A stretch of DNA of 64,000 nucleotides from Neckera pumila (taxonomy: Eukaryota > Streptophyta > Bryopsida > Hypnales > Neckeraceae), in NCBI GenBank assembly GCA_963969595.1, contig OZ018409.1:36469282-36533281 (forward strand). Direction: 5' to 3'. This document shows positions 24,684 to 37,000 of the stretch, one piece after another. The notes under the pieces were generated by a model. That model worked only from the letters and a program-made list of their open reading frames with translations, searched no databases and had not been told where the DNA came from. Position 1 is the stretch's first letter. Each line of letters starts with the position of its first letter. The position numbers and the translations under genes are program-made.

Positions 24684-25830
24684 GTACGCCGCACTTCCCT
24701 TCCGTTTTTCGTTTCGTCTCGTTCTGTTTGGAATTGATGAAGTTCTCCGAGTTTTTTTAAATTTTAGGTCGTTCAGCGCCTCATTTGGCGCCTCATGTGT
24801 GGTGGGGTGGGGTTGGGGTTGGGCAGTCAGCGTTGTTCAATTTCCAGTCGTTCTTGACTGTGGTGCTGCTCGTTATCTGCACTTGCACCTACATCAAGAT
24901 TCATGCTCCTAAAATTATGGATCAGAAAACCGGGTGAGTGATTGATCGAGCTGAGTGACGCTTCCGTCTGTTATGCTTTTTCTGTGAAGTGTGAGTTTTG
25001 GGGTTTGTTTGTATTGAGATCGTTGATTTCTCGAGTTTTTAATCTGGAGCGTGAATTAGGATTTGGAGGTTTTTGGATGGTTGATTTCTCGTGTTCTTAA
25101 TCTGAAGTGTGAATTAGGGTTTGAAGGCATGGAGATATTCGGGGTTTTGCGTTCTTTGTCGGAAGCATGAATTAGGGTTTCGTCATATCCAGATGGCTGG
25201 ATTTTAACGGAGCGTTGCTTGTTGTATTGGACTTGTGTTGACATGCAGGTTTCGAGGTTTCTTTTGGAAAGCAGCTCGGATAGGTATGTATTGCTGCACA
25301 TGCTATCACGACATTCACGCTGCTATAAAGTGCAAATAGTAAACCCTAAAAGAACTAGGATTCATGGTTTTAGAAGTATCTATTCATTTGATCATACTGT
25401 GAAAAATATGCAGTTTACGTGATGTCAGAATTCATATCACCGGAATCAGTGAAGAACTTTGCATCTGTTTGTACAGTCAAGCAAATGAATGTAAAGAATA
25501 AATGGCAAAATAGTCCCCCTGTAACCTACTCAAGACTACTGAAATACGTTTGTGTTTGGTCTTCTGCTTCTCCAGTTATAATCCACTTGTTTGAGGGGTT
25601 CAGAGCTTTCAGAAAAAAGACTGCTAAGAGAAACGTGACGCTTGATTTGGGCTTCCTACTCCTGGGTCCGCACTTTGTATTGATGAATTGGAAGGTTGTA
25701 TTTTCTTAAAACTATTTGCTGAAGTTTTCTGAACCTTGCTGATATTGAATCGGTTCCTGCAGGTGAACGATTGAGTCCGTGGGTTGGAGGATGCTGTTTA
25801 TTGATGGGGTTAACAGTTCTTTTCTTCTGA
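24681..25830 (+). CDS. KISH: Kish / TMEM167 family Golgi membrane protein, four exons
   Basis: Exons 24681-24683 (ATG only), 24827-24933, 25249-25283 and 25763-25830 join in phase to 70 aa, the normal family size. The protein starts MSALFNFQSFLTVV and continues through TCTYIKIHAP, DQKTGFRGFFWKAARIGER, and ends LLMGLTVLFF. The family core is FNFQS, the KTGFRGFFWKAARIGERLSP loop, and two membrane segments (about residues 6-24 and 52-69). Kish proteins sit in the early secretory pathway/Golgi and are needed for constitutive secretion in animals; the plant role is little studied. Exons this small are missed by ORF searches. All splice sites are GT-AG (GTACGC, GTGAGT, GTATGT donors). Confidence 0.93.
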
Positions 25831-26990
25831 GGTATATTTGTTTCTTCAACTGCAATGCCGCACGCTTGTAATTCGCACATTTAGCCCACTACAGAGACGT
25901 TTGCTGAAATTGCGGCTGCACGTAGCATTGCTGTTCCGTTTCTTTTAAGCTTTGGGATATCTCGGGTTGGCTTACCTAAAGCGAAAGGAGATTCTGAATT
26001 GGTAGTCTTTAGCGATGTACATACTTGGTATGGCCAATATTGTCAGTTCACACCTCTTCTGCTGTATCCTATGACAGTGAAATTTCAATTTTGAATGTTG
26101 ACATTTAGCATCCAGAAGTGTGGCCCTGGAGTATTTTTAAGTTTGCTCATTCTCTAGTGAAGGTTGTGCCAATGAATTTTTCTAAAAAACCATGCATCAC
26201 TGTTGTATGTATTTGAACACATGTAGGAGAGTAATCAGTTCTAGTTATTACAGAGTATTGCGATTCCAAGTTCACACAATAGATTTCTTTCTATTGGGGA
26301 TATGTTGAGCATTTGAGGTTACCAATACATACAAGGTTGAGCACTCTTCTTTGGGCAGTGAGGTTGTCATAAATTTGTGGCCCCTTTTCACATTGAGTTC
26401 TCTTCTCCATAATGGTCCCACTTTTACAACTCTTAGTGACAAAAAAGGTCAAAATGTCTTCACACCAATTGAGATGGAATTTTTCTTAAAATTGTATTGA
26501 TGAAATCTAAGCCTCAATATAGAAAAACGACAACTTAGTTTGCCTCAACATGTAGGTTTGTAAACAACACAAGTTCATGAAGACACACTTAAAACTTCCA
26601 AAAAGAGTTGCCTTATAGGCATGTCTAAATGCATCAAGAGTTCAAGTTCTAAGAGATGCAGGAAGATGTGACCCTTATTTTTTGTACTATATGTAATTGT
26701 CTTAAATAGTAATAAGTGATTTTTTTATCATATTGAAGACTTTGAAGACTTTGAAGACTTTTTGAGATTTTAGTTTTAATTTTTATTGATAAATATTGAT
26801 TTTAGAGTAGTTTATCTATCTATATGGATATGATATATGGACTATATTTTACAACTTTTGTTTAAAACTCATCATTAATTTATTATTTTGTATTGTATTT
26901 TATAATGAATCTTTAAAATTTCAGGGGTTTGGACCCATCTTTCGATTTGTAAGGGATTAAAATTTTTATAATTTATCTACAAGGTATTCA
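25831..26990. other. Downstream of Kish, nothing recognised
   Basis: Presumed Kish 3'UTR, then AT-rich sequence. A short GAAGACTTT triplication lies near 26,730. No exon, terminal repeat or RNA gene recognised. Confidence 0.45.
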
Positions 26991-26991
26991 A

Positions 26992-27328
26992 ACATTAGGA
27001 AAAATTTCAGCCCTCCAAAAGGCCGCTAAGAAATTGATTTACGGGACCCCTTTGGTGCAATTTCAGAATGAATAAAAAAATATTTTTTCTTAAAAATATT
27101 TTTTTTGGAAAATAAATATTTAAAAAAATATTAAAATATTAAGAAATAAAAAATCTGACGTGGCACTACTAGTGCCATGTCAGCATCCAACTTTTAAATA
27201 TTACAAAAATATCAAAAAATTATAATTATAATTTTTAATAATAATAATAATTTTTTGATTTTGATTTTTTTCCATAATTGCATCGGACGGGTGTAGAACT
27301 TTGGACGGCTGAAATTTTTCCTAATGTG
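26992..27328. mobile_element. CATTAG MITE with central palindrome, copy 3
   Basis: Near-perfect inverted ends CATTAGGAAAAATTTCAGCC on both sides. The centre at 27,156-27,182 is TGACGTGGCA CTACTAG TGCCATGTCA. AT-rich arms, non-coding. Confidence 0.88.
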
Positions 27329-27663
27329 ATATACGGAGTATAATTTAATGCATTATACTCACTTTTGAAAACAGAGACCATATTTCACAAAAATATCCAA
27401 TCTTTTTAGTTTGTAAAGATATTTAGATAAATTAAAGCTATATTAGTAGAGCTCAAGAAACTACCTTAGAAATGAATATGTGTGTTGTTTTGAATGTTTT
27501 GTAAATGGTGTAACATTTTTGTGATAACAAGATTTTTGTAAGTGGTGTATGGACTCCAAATATAAATATTGTAGTTTAAAAGCAAAAAATTATTGGTTTT
27601 AAATGACAATTTAAATTGATTATATTGTAAAAAACATAATTGTGGAAAAATTAAAAGATTGGG

Positions 27664-28593
27664 TTAACTCCTAAAAGCCCATTGTCCTTTCGGGGGACAA
27701 AATGCATTTTCAGGCAAGTAACTACGAGTTGAAATTTTTTTTTGATTTTTTTAAACTTTTTTTGGAGGTAGAAAAGCTGACTAGCTTTGTGGGAATATAA
27801 TTTTTTTCACAATGGATGCCGAGAACAAAGTTATGACCAAAGAAGCTCAAAACAGGGGGTGGGGGGCATTGCGGGCAATAAAAAAAATTTGCATTTTTTT
27901 TTTTTTAGTATTTTTTTTCTCATAGGTTATATTTTTGTCTATCTGGAAAGCTTTGATTCATTTCATTTGGATTTGTTAAAAGAAAGTTATGGACATTCTT
28001 GTTTTTTGGGCAGTTAGAGCATCTTTTTGAAAAAAATAAATTGTAGGATCCATTTCTGAATGCAATGTTTCCAATTTTTCAAAATAAATAAATTTGTATG
28101 GTTTAGTTTACTTGCCAGAACAATTACACCATTGAGATTAGTGCATTTTAATTCCATCTAAAATATATGAATATTTTAGATTTTCCTTCTATCTCGTACC
28201 TACTTCTACTTAACAATATTTTTATTAATGAAAAATTTTTTTTTTTGAAATTTTTTTTTTTTTTGTAGATTTTCAACTCAATTCTCCACTACAAAAGTTT
28301 AAAGTTCAAACTCTGTAGTGCAAAAATTTTAAGTTAAAAATGTTCAAAGTCAAAAAATTCAATCCCACAATGTGCTGAAAAACTTGTTTTTTTCACTTTA
28401 AACATAGATATCTTTCAATCTATGCGGTCAAAAATTCTGAAATTTTTTCCACACATTCTCATACTAGTTAGGTGTAAGATTCTATAATTAGATGGAAAAA
28501 AAAACATTTTTAATTTTTTCACACTTTGCTAAAAAAAATGGCAATTTTGGGTGTTTTTTGGTAGAAAAAAGGCCTTGGGCCTTGAGGGGTTAA
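27664..28593 (+). mobile_element. TTAA-target element, family A (930 bp), piggyBac-like ends
   Basis: Bounded by TTAA on both sides, with inverted ends CTCCTAAAAGCCC.. and CCCCTCAAGGCCCAAGG. Just inside the left end is a palindrome TTGTCCTTTCGGGGGACAA. Landmarks shared with all A copies: AGCTTTGTGGGAATATAATT, a G-rich tract before GGCAATAAAA, AAAGCTTTGATTCAT, and GCGGTCAAAAATTCTGAAAT. Non-coding. It preserves a TTAA (near 27,977) that is occupied by another element in the 31.19-kb copy. Confidence 0.85.
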
Positions 28594-28714
28594 AGAATAG
28601 TACATCTGTTTATTTAAAAAATAAAAAATAACTATTTGGATAATTTTAAGCTACCAAGTAAACTCTTTGAAGTTGATAAAAACAACATTAGGTCAAATGA
28701 TGTCTTCTTTGTAC

Positions 28715-30750
28715 TTAATTCCTAATAGACCAAGGCCTTTGTTTTGCCAGAAAAAATTCAAAATTGCCATTTCTATAGCAAAGAATAATAAAATTTGAAA
28801 TTTTTTTTTTGCACATCTAACTACAGGACTTTACGCCTAACTAGTATGAAAATGTGTGCAAAAAAATTAAAAATTTTGACTGCATAGATTGCAAGATATA
28901 TGCATTTATAGTGAAAAAATCATGTGTTTCAGCACATTGGAAGACTACATTATTTGACTTTGAACCTTCTTAACTTTGATTCTTTCCACTACAAAGTTTT
29001 GAGTTTTAAATCTTTATGGTGGAGATTGGAGAATTAAATTGAGAGTTTCGGAAAAAAAAATTCTAAAAAACTTAATTATCATGCTTTAAAAATTTATTAA
29101 ACAGAATTAAGTACGAGATAGAAAGAAAATCTAAATTATAAAATGGAAATTAACCCGTAAAGGTTTTTGACTACATTTTCACCAAAAACGCTCCAAAACT
29201 GCCATTTCTAATACAAGTACCAAATTTTAGGAAAAAAACACTTTTGGACACATGTGATCATAGGATCTTATAGTGCACTAGTTTAAGAAGATGTAGAAAA
29301 AAATTCAGAATTTTCTACCTTGTAGATTGCAAGATATTAGTGTTTGAATATAGAAAAAGCCATTTTTGGGCCTTGCAAAAAACTAGGCAGCTGCACTTCA
29401 CAAGGTCACATTTGTATAGAAAAATGTCCAAAATGATGGTTATCCTTTGGATTCATTTTTTGAGGCAAGCTAGCTACATGCTTGAAAATTTTCAAATCAT
29501 TTGGAATCGTACAATCATACTAAAATCATAACTCCCTCTGTAATATCACAAATGCTACCATTAATAATAGGGGCTCATGCTTGCTATGTTATGCATTTAT
29601 TATATCACATATTGATATTTTGTAAAAATATTTTCAATCGTGCATACATAAAAATAATATTTTCAATCATACATACAAAAAAAATAATATTCTTACACAA
29701 TGTTATATTACAGAAATAGAGTAGTAGTTTGCAATCACCTTTGTAATATCACTTTTACAGCTTTTATGATTTCAAAATTCTTTTGCTACTACCAAATGAT
29801 TTGAGAAATTTATTCAATTGAAGTGATTTTGGATTATACAACAACTAAGTTGTTCACATGAAGTTTGTGAAATTTACAAGTTTTTCTTTTCAATTCACCA
29901 AATTTTTAGGTTGCCATTGTTTGTAACAATTGAGTCAACTTTTGAATGCATTACAATAAATGTGTATATTTTACAATATTCACCATTGCATATATTTCAT
30001 TCATCATTTAATGAACTTCTATTGTACATTTCAATATATGCTTACTTAGTTATGAACAAAATTATACAAAGATCTTAGTAATTTTTATTCAAAGATTTAT
30101 TGAACTTTTTGTCATGCATTTTCTCTAATACATAAAACTTCTAATAAAATTGTAATGATGAATGCGTAGCAGCATAGCAAGCGCCAACCGCTAGTATATA
30201 GGAAAAAAATAGTAAATAGAAAGAAGTAGAGAATGGTTTGAAGTACTAAATTGTTAAGAATTTAATTATGGAATTGAAAACTGCCAATTGCAATGGTTGT
30301 AATGTTGCAATAAACAATCTACACCTAGCATTTTAATTTTTTTCAAAATTATTGCAAATTGAGTTAAATAAAGGACTTCAAAGTTTATTTTAGAGTAGAG
30401 ATTTCATAACTACCTACAAACTAAAACTCCTCATTACTTTGCATGCTTTTTTGATAATATAGCATTTTTGGGCTATATAATCTATGAGAAAAAATAAGTT
30501 TCATCAACTTTTTGAAATTTTGTTTTGTTGCCCCCTCTCTCTAACACCCCTCCCCCCTTTCCCCTGTTTTGAGCATTACTTTTGTTCCCCAACATCGATT
30601 GAAAAAAATTATATTCCCACAAAGATAATCAAATTTTCTATCTTTCAGCTGAAAAAAAACTAAAAAAATCGGGACAAAAAATGAGATTGTAGGCACTTGT
30701 CCAAAATCCCACTTGTCTCCTAAAGGGACAAATGGTCTTGTAGGGGTTAA
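28715..30750 (-). mobile_element. TTAA family A copy, reverse, with nested family-B insertion
   Basis: Outer ends are TTAATTCCTAATAGACCAAGG at 28,715 and TAGGGGTTAA at 30,750. The A sequence breaks at TTAA 29,150-29,153, exactly where intact copies read GGAATTAAAATGC in this orientation. A B-type element begins there with TTAACCCGTAAAGG. B-type sequence resumes near 30,200, after about 0.65 kb of other material that ends in the Helitron-like terminus. Family A resumes near 30,450. Deletions blur the inner junctions. Confidence 0.7.
29530..30194 (+). mobile_element. Possible Helitron-like insertion, copy 2
   Basis: Ends TGCGTAGCAGCATAGCAAGC then GCCAACCGCTAG, followed by T. Its 3' end matches 23,186-23,215. 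It sits inside the nested TTAA element. The 5' boundary is a guess. Confidence 0.35.
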
Positions 30751-31187
30751 AAGTTACAACTTAATGTTGATTCATATATTTGATTGAGTCTTACTAAATT
30801 TAAAATTCTTATTTAATCTAAATTTGTTCATCATTGTAGTGTAGAACCCTTTTTGTAGCCTTCGTGGTAGCTTCCAACTGAAGTTAAGTGTAATTGTCCT
30901 AAGTCTATTAGACCAGAATAGAAGACATGAAAATAGGTCAAATTAAATTAAAAGTATGGCTTTGAAGAATGCATCTATTGGATAAAGAGGAAATAATGTC
31001 TCATGAGGAAGCTTATTTTCTTCACAACATAATAGGAGTCAGGTGCAAGTTTTTGTGTAATAATTTTATATATAAATTTGTGTTCTTGTAATTGTGTCTT
31101 GTTTATTTGGTTGTATTTTTCACTCTTTGAATGCTTTTGTTTGTGTTTGTTTGATATATATGTAAAAAGAAAATTTTGTGCTCTAGA

Positions 31188-33012
31188 TTAATCCTAAAGG
31201 AATATTTGTTCCCACGGAAGACAAGTGGAATTTTGGGCAAGTACCTATGGTTTCAATTTTGTCTTCATTTTTTGAAACCTTTTTAGAAGATAGAAAAATT
31301 GATTAGCTTTGTGGAAATATAATTTTTTTTCAATCAGTGCCTAGGAACAAACCGTATGCTCAGAATAGAGGAGGGGGGGAGGGAGAGGGGGCAATAAAAA
31401 AAATTCAAAAAATTGAATTTAGAAAAAAAATAAAAAATTCATAGATTCTTTTTTGTCTATATAGAAAGCTTTGATTCATCCCATTTGGATTTTTTAACCA
31501 CTAAAGGACCAAGGAGCCCATTTTGGGCTTTTAAAGAACTTGAAGTAGCCTTTGTATATTTTGACTTCATGATTTGGAATTTTTGCTTGATTTTTTTGGA
31601 TTTATGCTACTCATCATAATCTACATGTGAAGCTTTATTTCATGTTGTTTCAATAAATATTGCAAAAGTTAGAAGGGTACATTTTATTTCAGTGTCAAAT
31701 TGGGCAGCAAAAATATATTCCAAGAAAATATTCATTATTTTTTTTGGAATTTTGTAGATTAATAACTACTCAAAAAAATTTGAACTATTAGATTTTGAAT
31801 GATAAAGTAAAAGTTATGAGGAGTGTTATTTTGCGGGCAATGAAGGTAGAAAAAACATATAAAGTCATCATTTGCTCTCAATTTTGAAAATTTTTAGATG
31901 AAAATAAAAATAAAAGAATACTAGTTTTTTAATAAAACATTCTCATCATTAGGATTAAGAATTTTCAAATTCTTATAAAAGTTATTAGCAAATTAGTTTT
32001 TTGTTTCATTCTGTACTACTTTCTATTTTACAATTTTTTAAAGATGGATATAAAAGTATTTTTGGTTTAAATATTTTCCATATGTTTTCAACCCATTTTT
32101 CAATATACAGACTAAAACACACAAATTGTAGGACATATATGTTTTTTTCTAAACATGTTGAAAGACAAAACTTCACCTTTTGGAAGGGCTAGAAAAGCCT
32201 ACATTTTAAAGTTTAGGCATATTGAACTTGCAATTGATCTGGATATTTATTCCAAAATTTTGGGACAATGTATTTGAATAAGTTAACTAAAAAATCCTAC
32301 AATTGGATTTATTAAAATATAAATATTGATGAAGATTTTGACCTTGCATTAGGAACAAGTATTTTGAAGTAGTTTTGAGCTTGTAAATACTTTGGTCCTT
32401 TAGGGGTTAAGAAAAAATTTTGGACATTTTTTGTGGGGCAATTTAAGAGCATCTTCTTGGAAAAATAACTTGTAGGATTGATTTCTAAATGCATTTTTTA
32501 CAAATTTAAAAAAAATAGGTTCCACATGGTTTAGTTTGATTGCTAGAACAATCTGACCATTGAAATTAGTGCATTTAAACTCCATTTTAGAGATATTAAT
32601 AATTTAGATTTTCCTTCTATCTTGTACCTACTTCAGCTTTATAATTTTTTAAAGTATGAAAATTAAGATTTTTTGAATTTTTTTTCTAGACTCTCAATTT
32701 AATTCTCCACCACAAAGATTTAAAGCTCAAAACTCTATAGTACAAAGAATTAAAGTAAAAAAGGTTCAAAGTCAAATAATTTAGTATCGCAATGTGCTAA
32801 AAACATGCTTTTTTCACTATAAATGCAAATATCTTGCAATTTATGTGGTCAAAATCTTTGAATTTTTTTCACACATTTCCATACTAGTTAGATTTAAAAT
32901 CCTATGGTTGGATGTGCCAAAAAAAATTTCAATTTTTTTTATTCTTTTTTGTAGAATTGGCAATTTTGAATATATTTTGGCAGGATAAAGGCCATGATCC
33001 TTTAGGAGTTAA
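31188..33012 (+). mobile_element. TTAA family A copy carrying a nested family-B element
   Basis: Outer ends TTAATCCTAAAGG and TCCTTTAGGAGTTAA. The A sequence runs to TTTGGATTTTTTAA at 31,497 and resumes with GAAAAAATTTTGGAC at 32,411, matching the unbroken GGATTTGTTAAAAGAAAG of the 27.66-kb copy. Without the insert it is about 910 bases, the family size. Confidence 0.87.
31494..32410 (+). mobile_element. TTAA-target element, family B (917 bp), nested
   Basis: Ends TTAACCACTAAAGGACCAAG and, from the right, TTAACCCCTAAAGGACCAAA. TTAA duplicated. Subterminal GGAGCCCATTTTGGGC forms a short palindrome (GCCCATTTTGGGC). The inside is unrelated to family A. Non-coding. Confidence 0.87.
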
Positions 33013-33134
33013 GTAAGTAATGATGTGAATTTTGAATGACTCCTTTACTTGGTCAAGTTGTATTTGTTGTTTGATTAAATATAGAAATTAGTCAAATTGA
33101 ACCTTGAAGAATTCATGTCTATAGACTTGTCTTA

Positions 33135-34062
33135 TTAACCCTAAAGGGACCATTGTTGGTTTGGCGGACATTTGAGATTTTGGGTAAGTATATACAGGCT
33201 GAATTTTTATCCTAATTAATTGAAACTTTTTTGAAGATAGAAAAAATGATAAGCTTTCATGGGAAGAAATTCTTTATTTCAATTGGTGCCCGGGAACAAA
33301 AGTTATTTTCAAATAAGCTCAAAATAGGAGACACGAGGCAACAAAATAAAATTTGCAAAAATTAATTTTTTTTTAATTTTTTTTTTCCCTTAGATTATAT
33401 TTTTATCTATCCCAAAAGCTTTTATTCATTAAATTTGGATTTGTATGAGAAAGTTACGGACAAACTTATTTTTTGGGCACTTAAAGCATCTTTCTAGAAA
33501 AAACAATTTGTAGGATTCATTTTTTAATGCAATTTTTTTAATTTTTCAAAAGAAAAAATTCTACAGGGTTTAATTTTTTTGCTGGAACAATCTCACCATT
33601 AAGATTACTGCATTTTAACTCCATATAATAGATATTATCATTTTAGATTTTCCTTCTATCTCATACCTATTTCTATTTCATTTTTTTTTAATAGTGAAAA
33701 ATAAGTTTTTTTGATTTTTTTGTTTTTTGCTAGACTCTAAACTCAATTCTCTACTACAAAGATTAAAGCTCAAAACTCTATAGTGCAAAAATTTAAAGTT
33801 CAAAATGTTCAAAGTCAAAATTATCTCGTCCCATAATGTGCTGAAAAATTTGTTTTTTTCACTTTAAATGCAGATATCTTGCAATCTGTGCGGTCAAAAA
33901 TTCTGAAATTTTTTCCACACATTGTTATACTAATTAGGTGTAAGATCCTATGGTTAGATGTGAAAAAAAAAATAGTTTTCAATTCATTTAACTAGTTGCT
34001 ACAAAAATGTCAGTTTTGAGTGTTTCTTGGCAGAAAAATGGCCTTGGTCCTTTAGGGATTAA
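33135..34062 (+). mobile_element. TTAA family A copy, 928 bp
   Basis: TTAACCCTAAAGGGACC at the left and GGTCCTTTAGGGATTAA at the right. Internal blocks are as in the 27.66-kb copy. It ends eight bases before the pogo-like element. Confidence 0.87.
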
Positions 34063-34071
34063 ATGGCTATA

Positions 34072-37000
34072 AGGTAGCAGCACCCATAAGCACTAGTTCC
34101 CATGGGTGTAACCTATTTTGGAACCCATAGTCGTTGCTTTGAATTTCATGATTGACATGTAAGAAAAATTGATGGTCATGGACATTTATGATGGCGGTTT
34201 TGAATGCTAATGGTGTGCAAATAGGTTCAGTGCTAGGTGGATTATAAAAAGCAATATATTTATTCAATACAAAGACTAGGTGGATGGAGTAGTGTTATTG
34301 GGTATAGAGCTTGGTGGCTGAACATTTAAATATCACAATTACACATACAATTGATGGTGGCTAAACAGTTAATAACCACAATTAAACGTAATGCATATGG
34401 TGGCTTAATATTTCATTAGCGCAGTAAAATATGCATTCTTTGTTGTTTGTGTCATTAATGGAAATGAAAATGTGGTTCTAGATGGCTATTTTCTGTGAAT
34501 GCATAGTCATGACTGCAAGCTGTGACTGCTAACATTGCAACTTGATGCCGGAGGAAATGAACGTAGAAGTTGTGAGTTACGTTAGTTGTATATGTTGTGC
34601 TTTGCATACTTGAGTGATTAGCTGTATATGTTCTGCTTTGCATACTTAAATGAATGATACATAATTGAGGTCAAAATACAGAAGGATTAAGATAGTTAAG
34701 CAACATATCAGTTATGTAAGATTCTTGATATTTTGAGAGTGGTGACAGCGGCCCTGAAGCTTGGGCGCTGGAATTGCTAGCCTATGAACAACGTATTGCA
34801 TCAAATGACGACCTGCAGCAACATGGCAGCGCTGCAATCAAGGCAGATTTGAATTTTGGAGACTTCCGGCGACCTGCAGCAAGCCATGATGATTGGTCAG
34901 GATTCCGACAATGGTGGCCTGCGGTGGAACAGCAGCTCCTACGTAGAGCAGGTGGGCAGGGCTTCCATTCTTTGGGCGACAACAGCATTGACAGAGTTGG
35001 AGAAGGCGCAGGAGAAAGCAACATCAGCCACTGGCAACAAGAGAGGTCGTTTGTCGGCAGCGATGGCTTCGGCAACAACAAGGGCCACGGTGATGCTGCT
35101 GTGCAGCCGCAAACTCGGAGCAGGACTAGCACCGCAAACAACATTGCAACGGCAGCAACTACTCAAGTGCCATGGCAAAGGGCGCGCAAGAGGAAGATAT
35201 GAATTTGTACAGACCAGCAACTAGAAGCAGTAGTTGCTGCTGTGGACGATGGTGCCAAGATTGCCACTACTGGCAGGGTGTTTGGAATCCCAGTGTCATC
35301 CCTGCGGGACCACATCCAACGCAAAATTTGCAAAGAAAGAAGGGACGACAAGGTGTCCTCACTTTGGAAGAGGAAGCAGCACTTGTGCTCTGGATATTAG
35401 ACATGTAGGATGTAGCACATTCCATTTCCATTATTGAACTAAAAAGCAAGGTCAGTGAGATAACACAAGAGTGGTGGATTCCATTCATTGATGGCATTCC
35501 CGGACATGGATGGATGCAATGGTTCAGCAATCGACACCCTGAGCTCACATTGCAGCAACCACAAGGCTTAGAAGAGGGACGTGCAAGAGGACTTAATGCA
35601 ACAAGCGTCGCTTTGTTGTATGAGAACTTGCAGAAAGCATATAAACGATAAGCACAAGTATCCACCAAGTCATATATGGAACGCAGACGAGTCAGGAGCG
35701 CAAGCAGGAAGGAGTGGAGGTGGGACATTGGTTTTTGCAAGACGTGGCTGCAAGTCTGTTCATGCAGCTGTACCCAAGAGTAGGGAGTATTTGACTGTCC
35801 TCACATGTGCCAATGCAGCAGGCAAATACATCACCAACTACTACATCTTCAAAGGTAAGTGGAAGCAAAGGAACTATGTCCTGAACTGTGAGCCTGATGC
35901 CTGCATGACAATGTAGCAAAATGGGTGGATGACCTCCTACTTATTTCTAGCATGGATTTTACACTTTATACTTGTAGTGAGAGAGAAATATAGACTATCA
36001 CAGAAAAATAGACATATTTTAGTTCTAGATGGACATGGTTTGCATATAACATTAGATGTAGTGCAAAAAGTTGATGCAGAAGGCCTGGACATCATCACCT
36101 TACCAAGTCGCACTAGCCACAGACTGCAACCATTAGATGTCAGTATTTTCAAGCCTTTCAAAGTAGCATTTCAAAGATTCAGAGATAAATGGACGATTGA
36201 GAACAAAGGCAAGGCAGCACAAAAGGAGGACCTAGCAGTGTGGATGTCCTTAGGCTTGAAGAAGGCTCTCACACCATCAAATATTATGAAGGGTTTTTCT
36301 GCCATTGGAATCTAGCCGCTTACACCATCCGCCATGGACACTTTCATGAAGCCAAGTTCTTACTTCAAAGAGCCATGTGTGCAGGAAGCTTCCGACAACA
36401 AGGAGGACCTGCAAGACACAGATGCAACAGAAGAAGGCATCTACAACCGCATACCCGCAACGCTACCCCAACCAGTGCAATATTTTGTTCTTGCAGAAGA
36501 TGACTACAACCTAAACATGGAGGACAATACGTACAAATGCGGAGGGTGATGAAGGTTCTACATCTATTGAGCGCAACCTATTCCCATTGCCGCAGCTACA
36601 ATGCCCATCACGCAGAACCATTGAATCTAGTGAACCTCTCATCAATTAGAGTAAGTCCACCCTAATGACTTCCAGCAACTACATTGCAGCCAGGCAAGTC
36701 AAGTCAACCAAAAAAGCAGCTGTGGCTAAAGATTGTGAGTGGTGGAAGAAAGAGGCAGAGGAAAAGAAGGCGTAGCGTCAAGAGGAGAAGATGCGGAAGG
36801 CTTGTCGGATATAGGCGGAGCGGAAGAAGGCAAAGAAAGAATGTGAGAAGGCGCGGAAGGCTTACAATAGAGCGACAAAACAACAAAATGATGAGCTGCA
36901 AAGGTGCCGCAACATAGGCGGAAGAAGCCAGGATCAGAATGCTGGAGGCGGGCCCTTTGTTGGCGGGCTACGGGCTTATGCCGGAGCCGTTAGAATTCAA

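Noticed and set aside
29501..29719. ORF with many His/Ile/Lys codons
   Set aside because: Lies in AT-rich nested transposon debris with no codon structure or domain.
34067..34643. Small ORFs in the 5' part of the pogo-like element
   Set aside because: They lie in the non-coding terminal region and match nothing in the transposase; one spans the inverted repeat itself.
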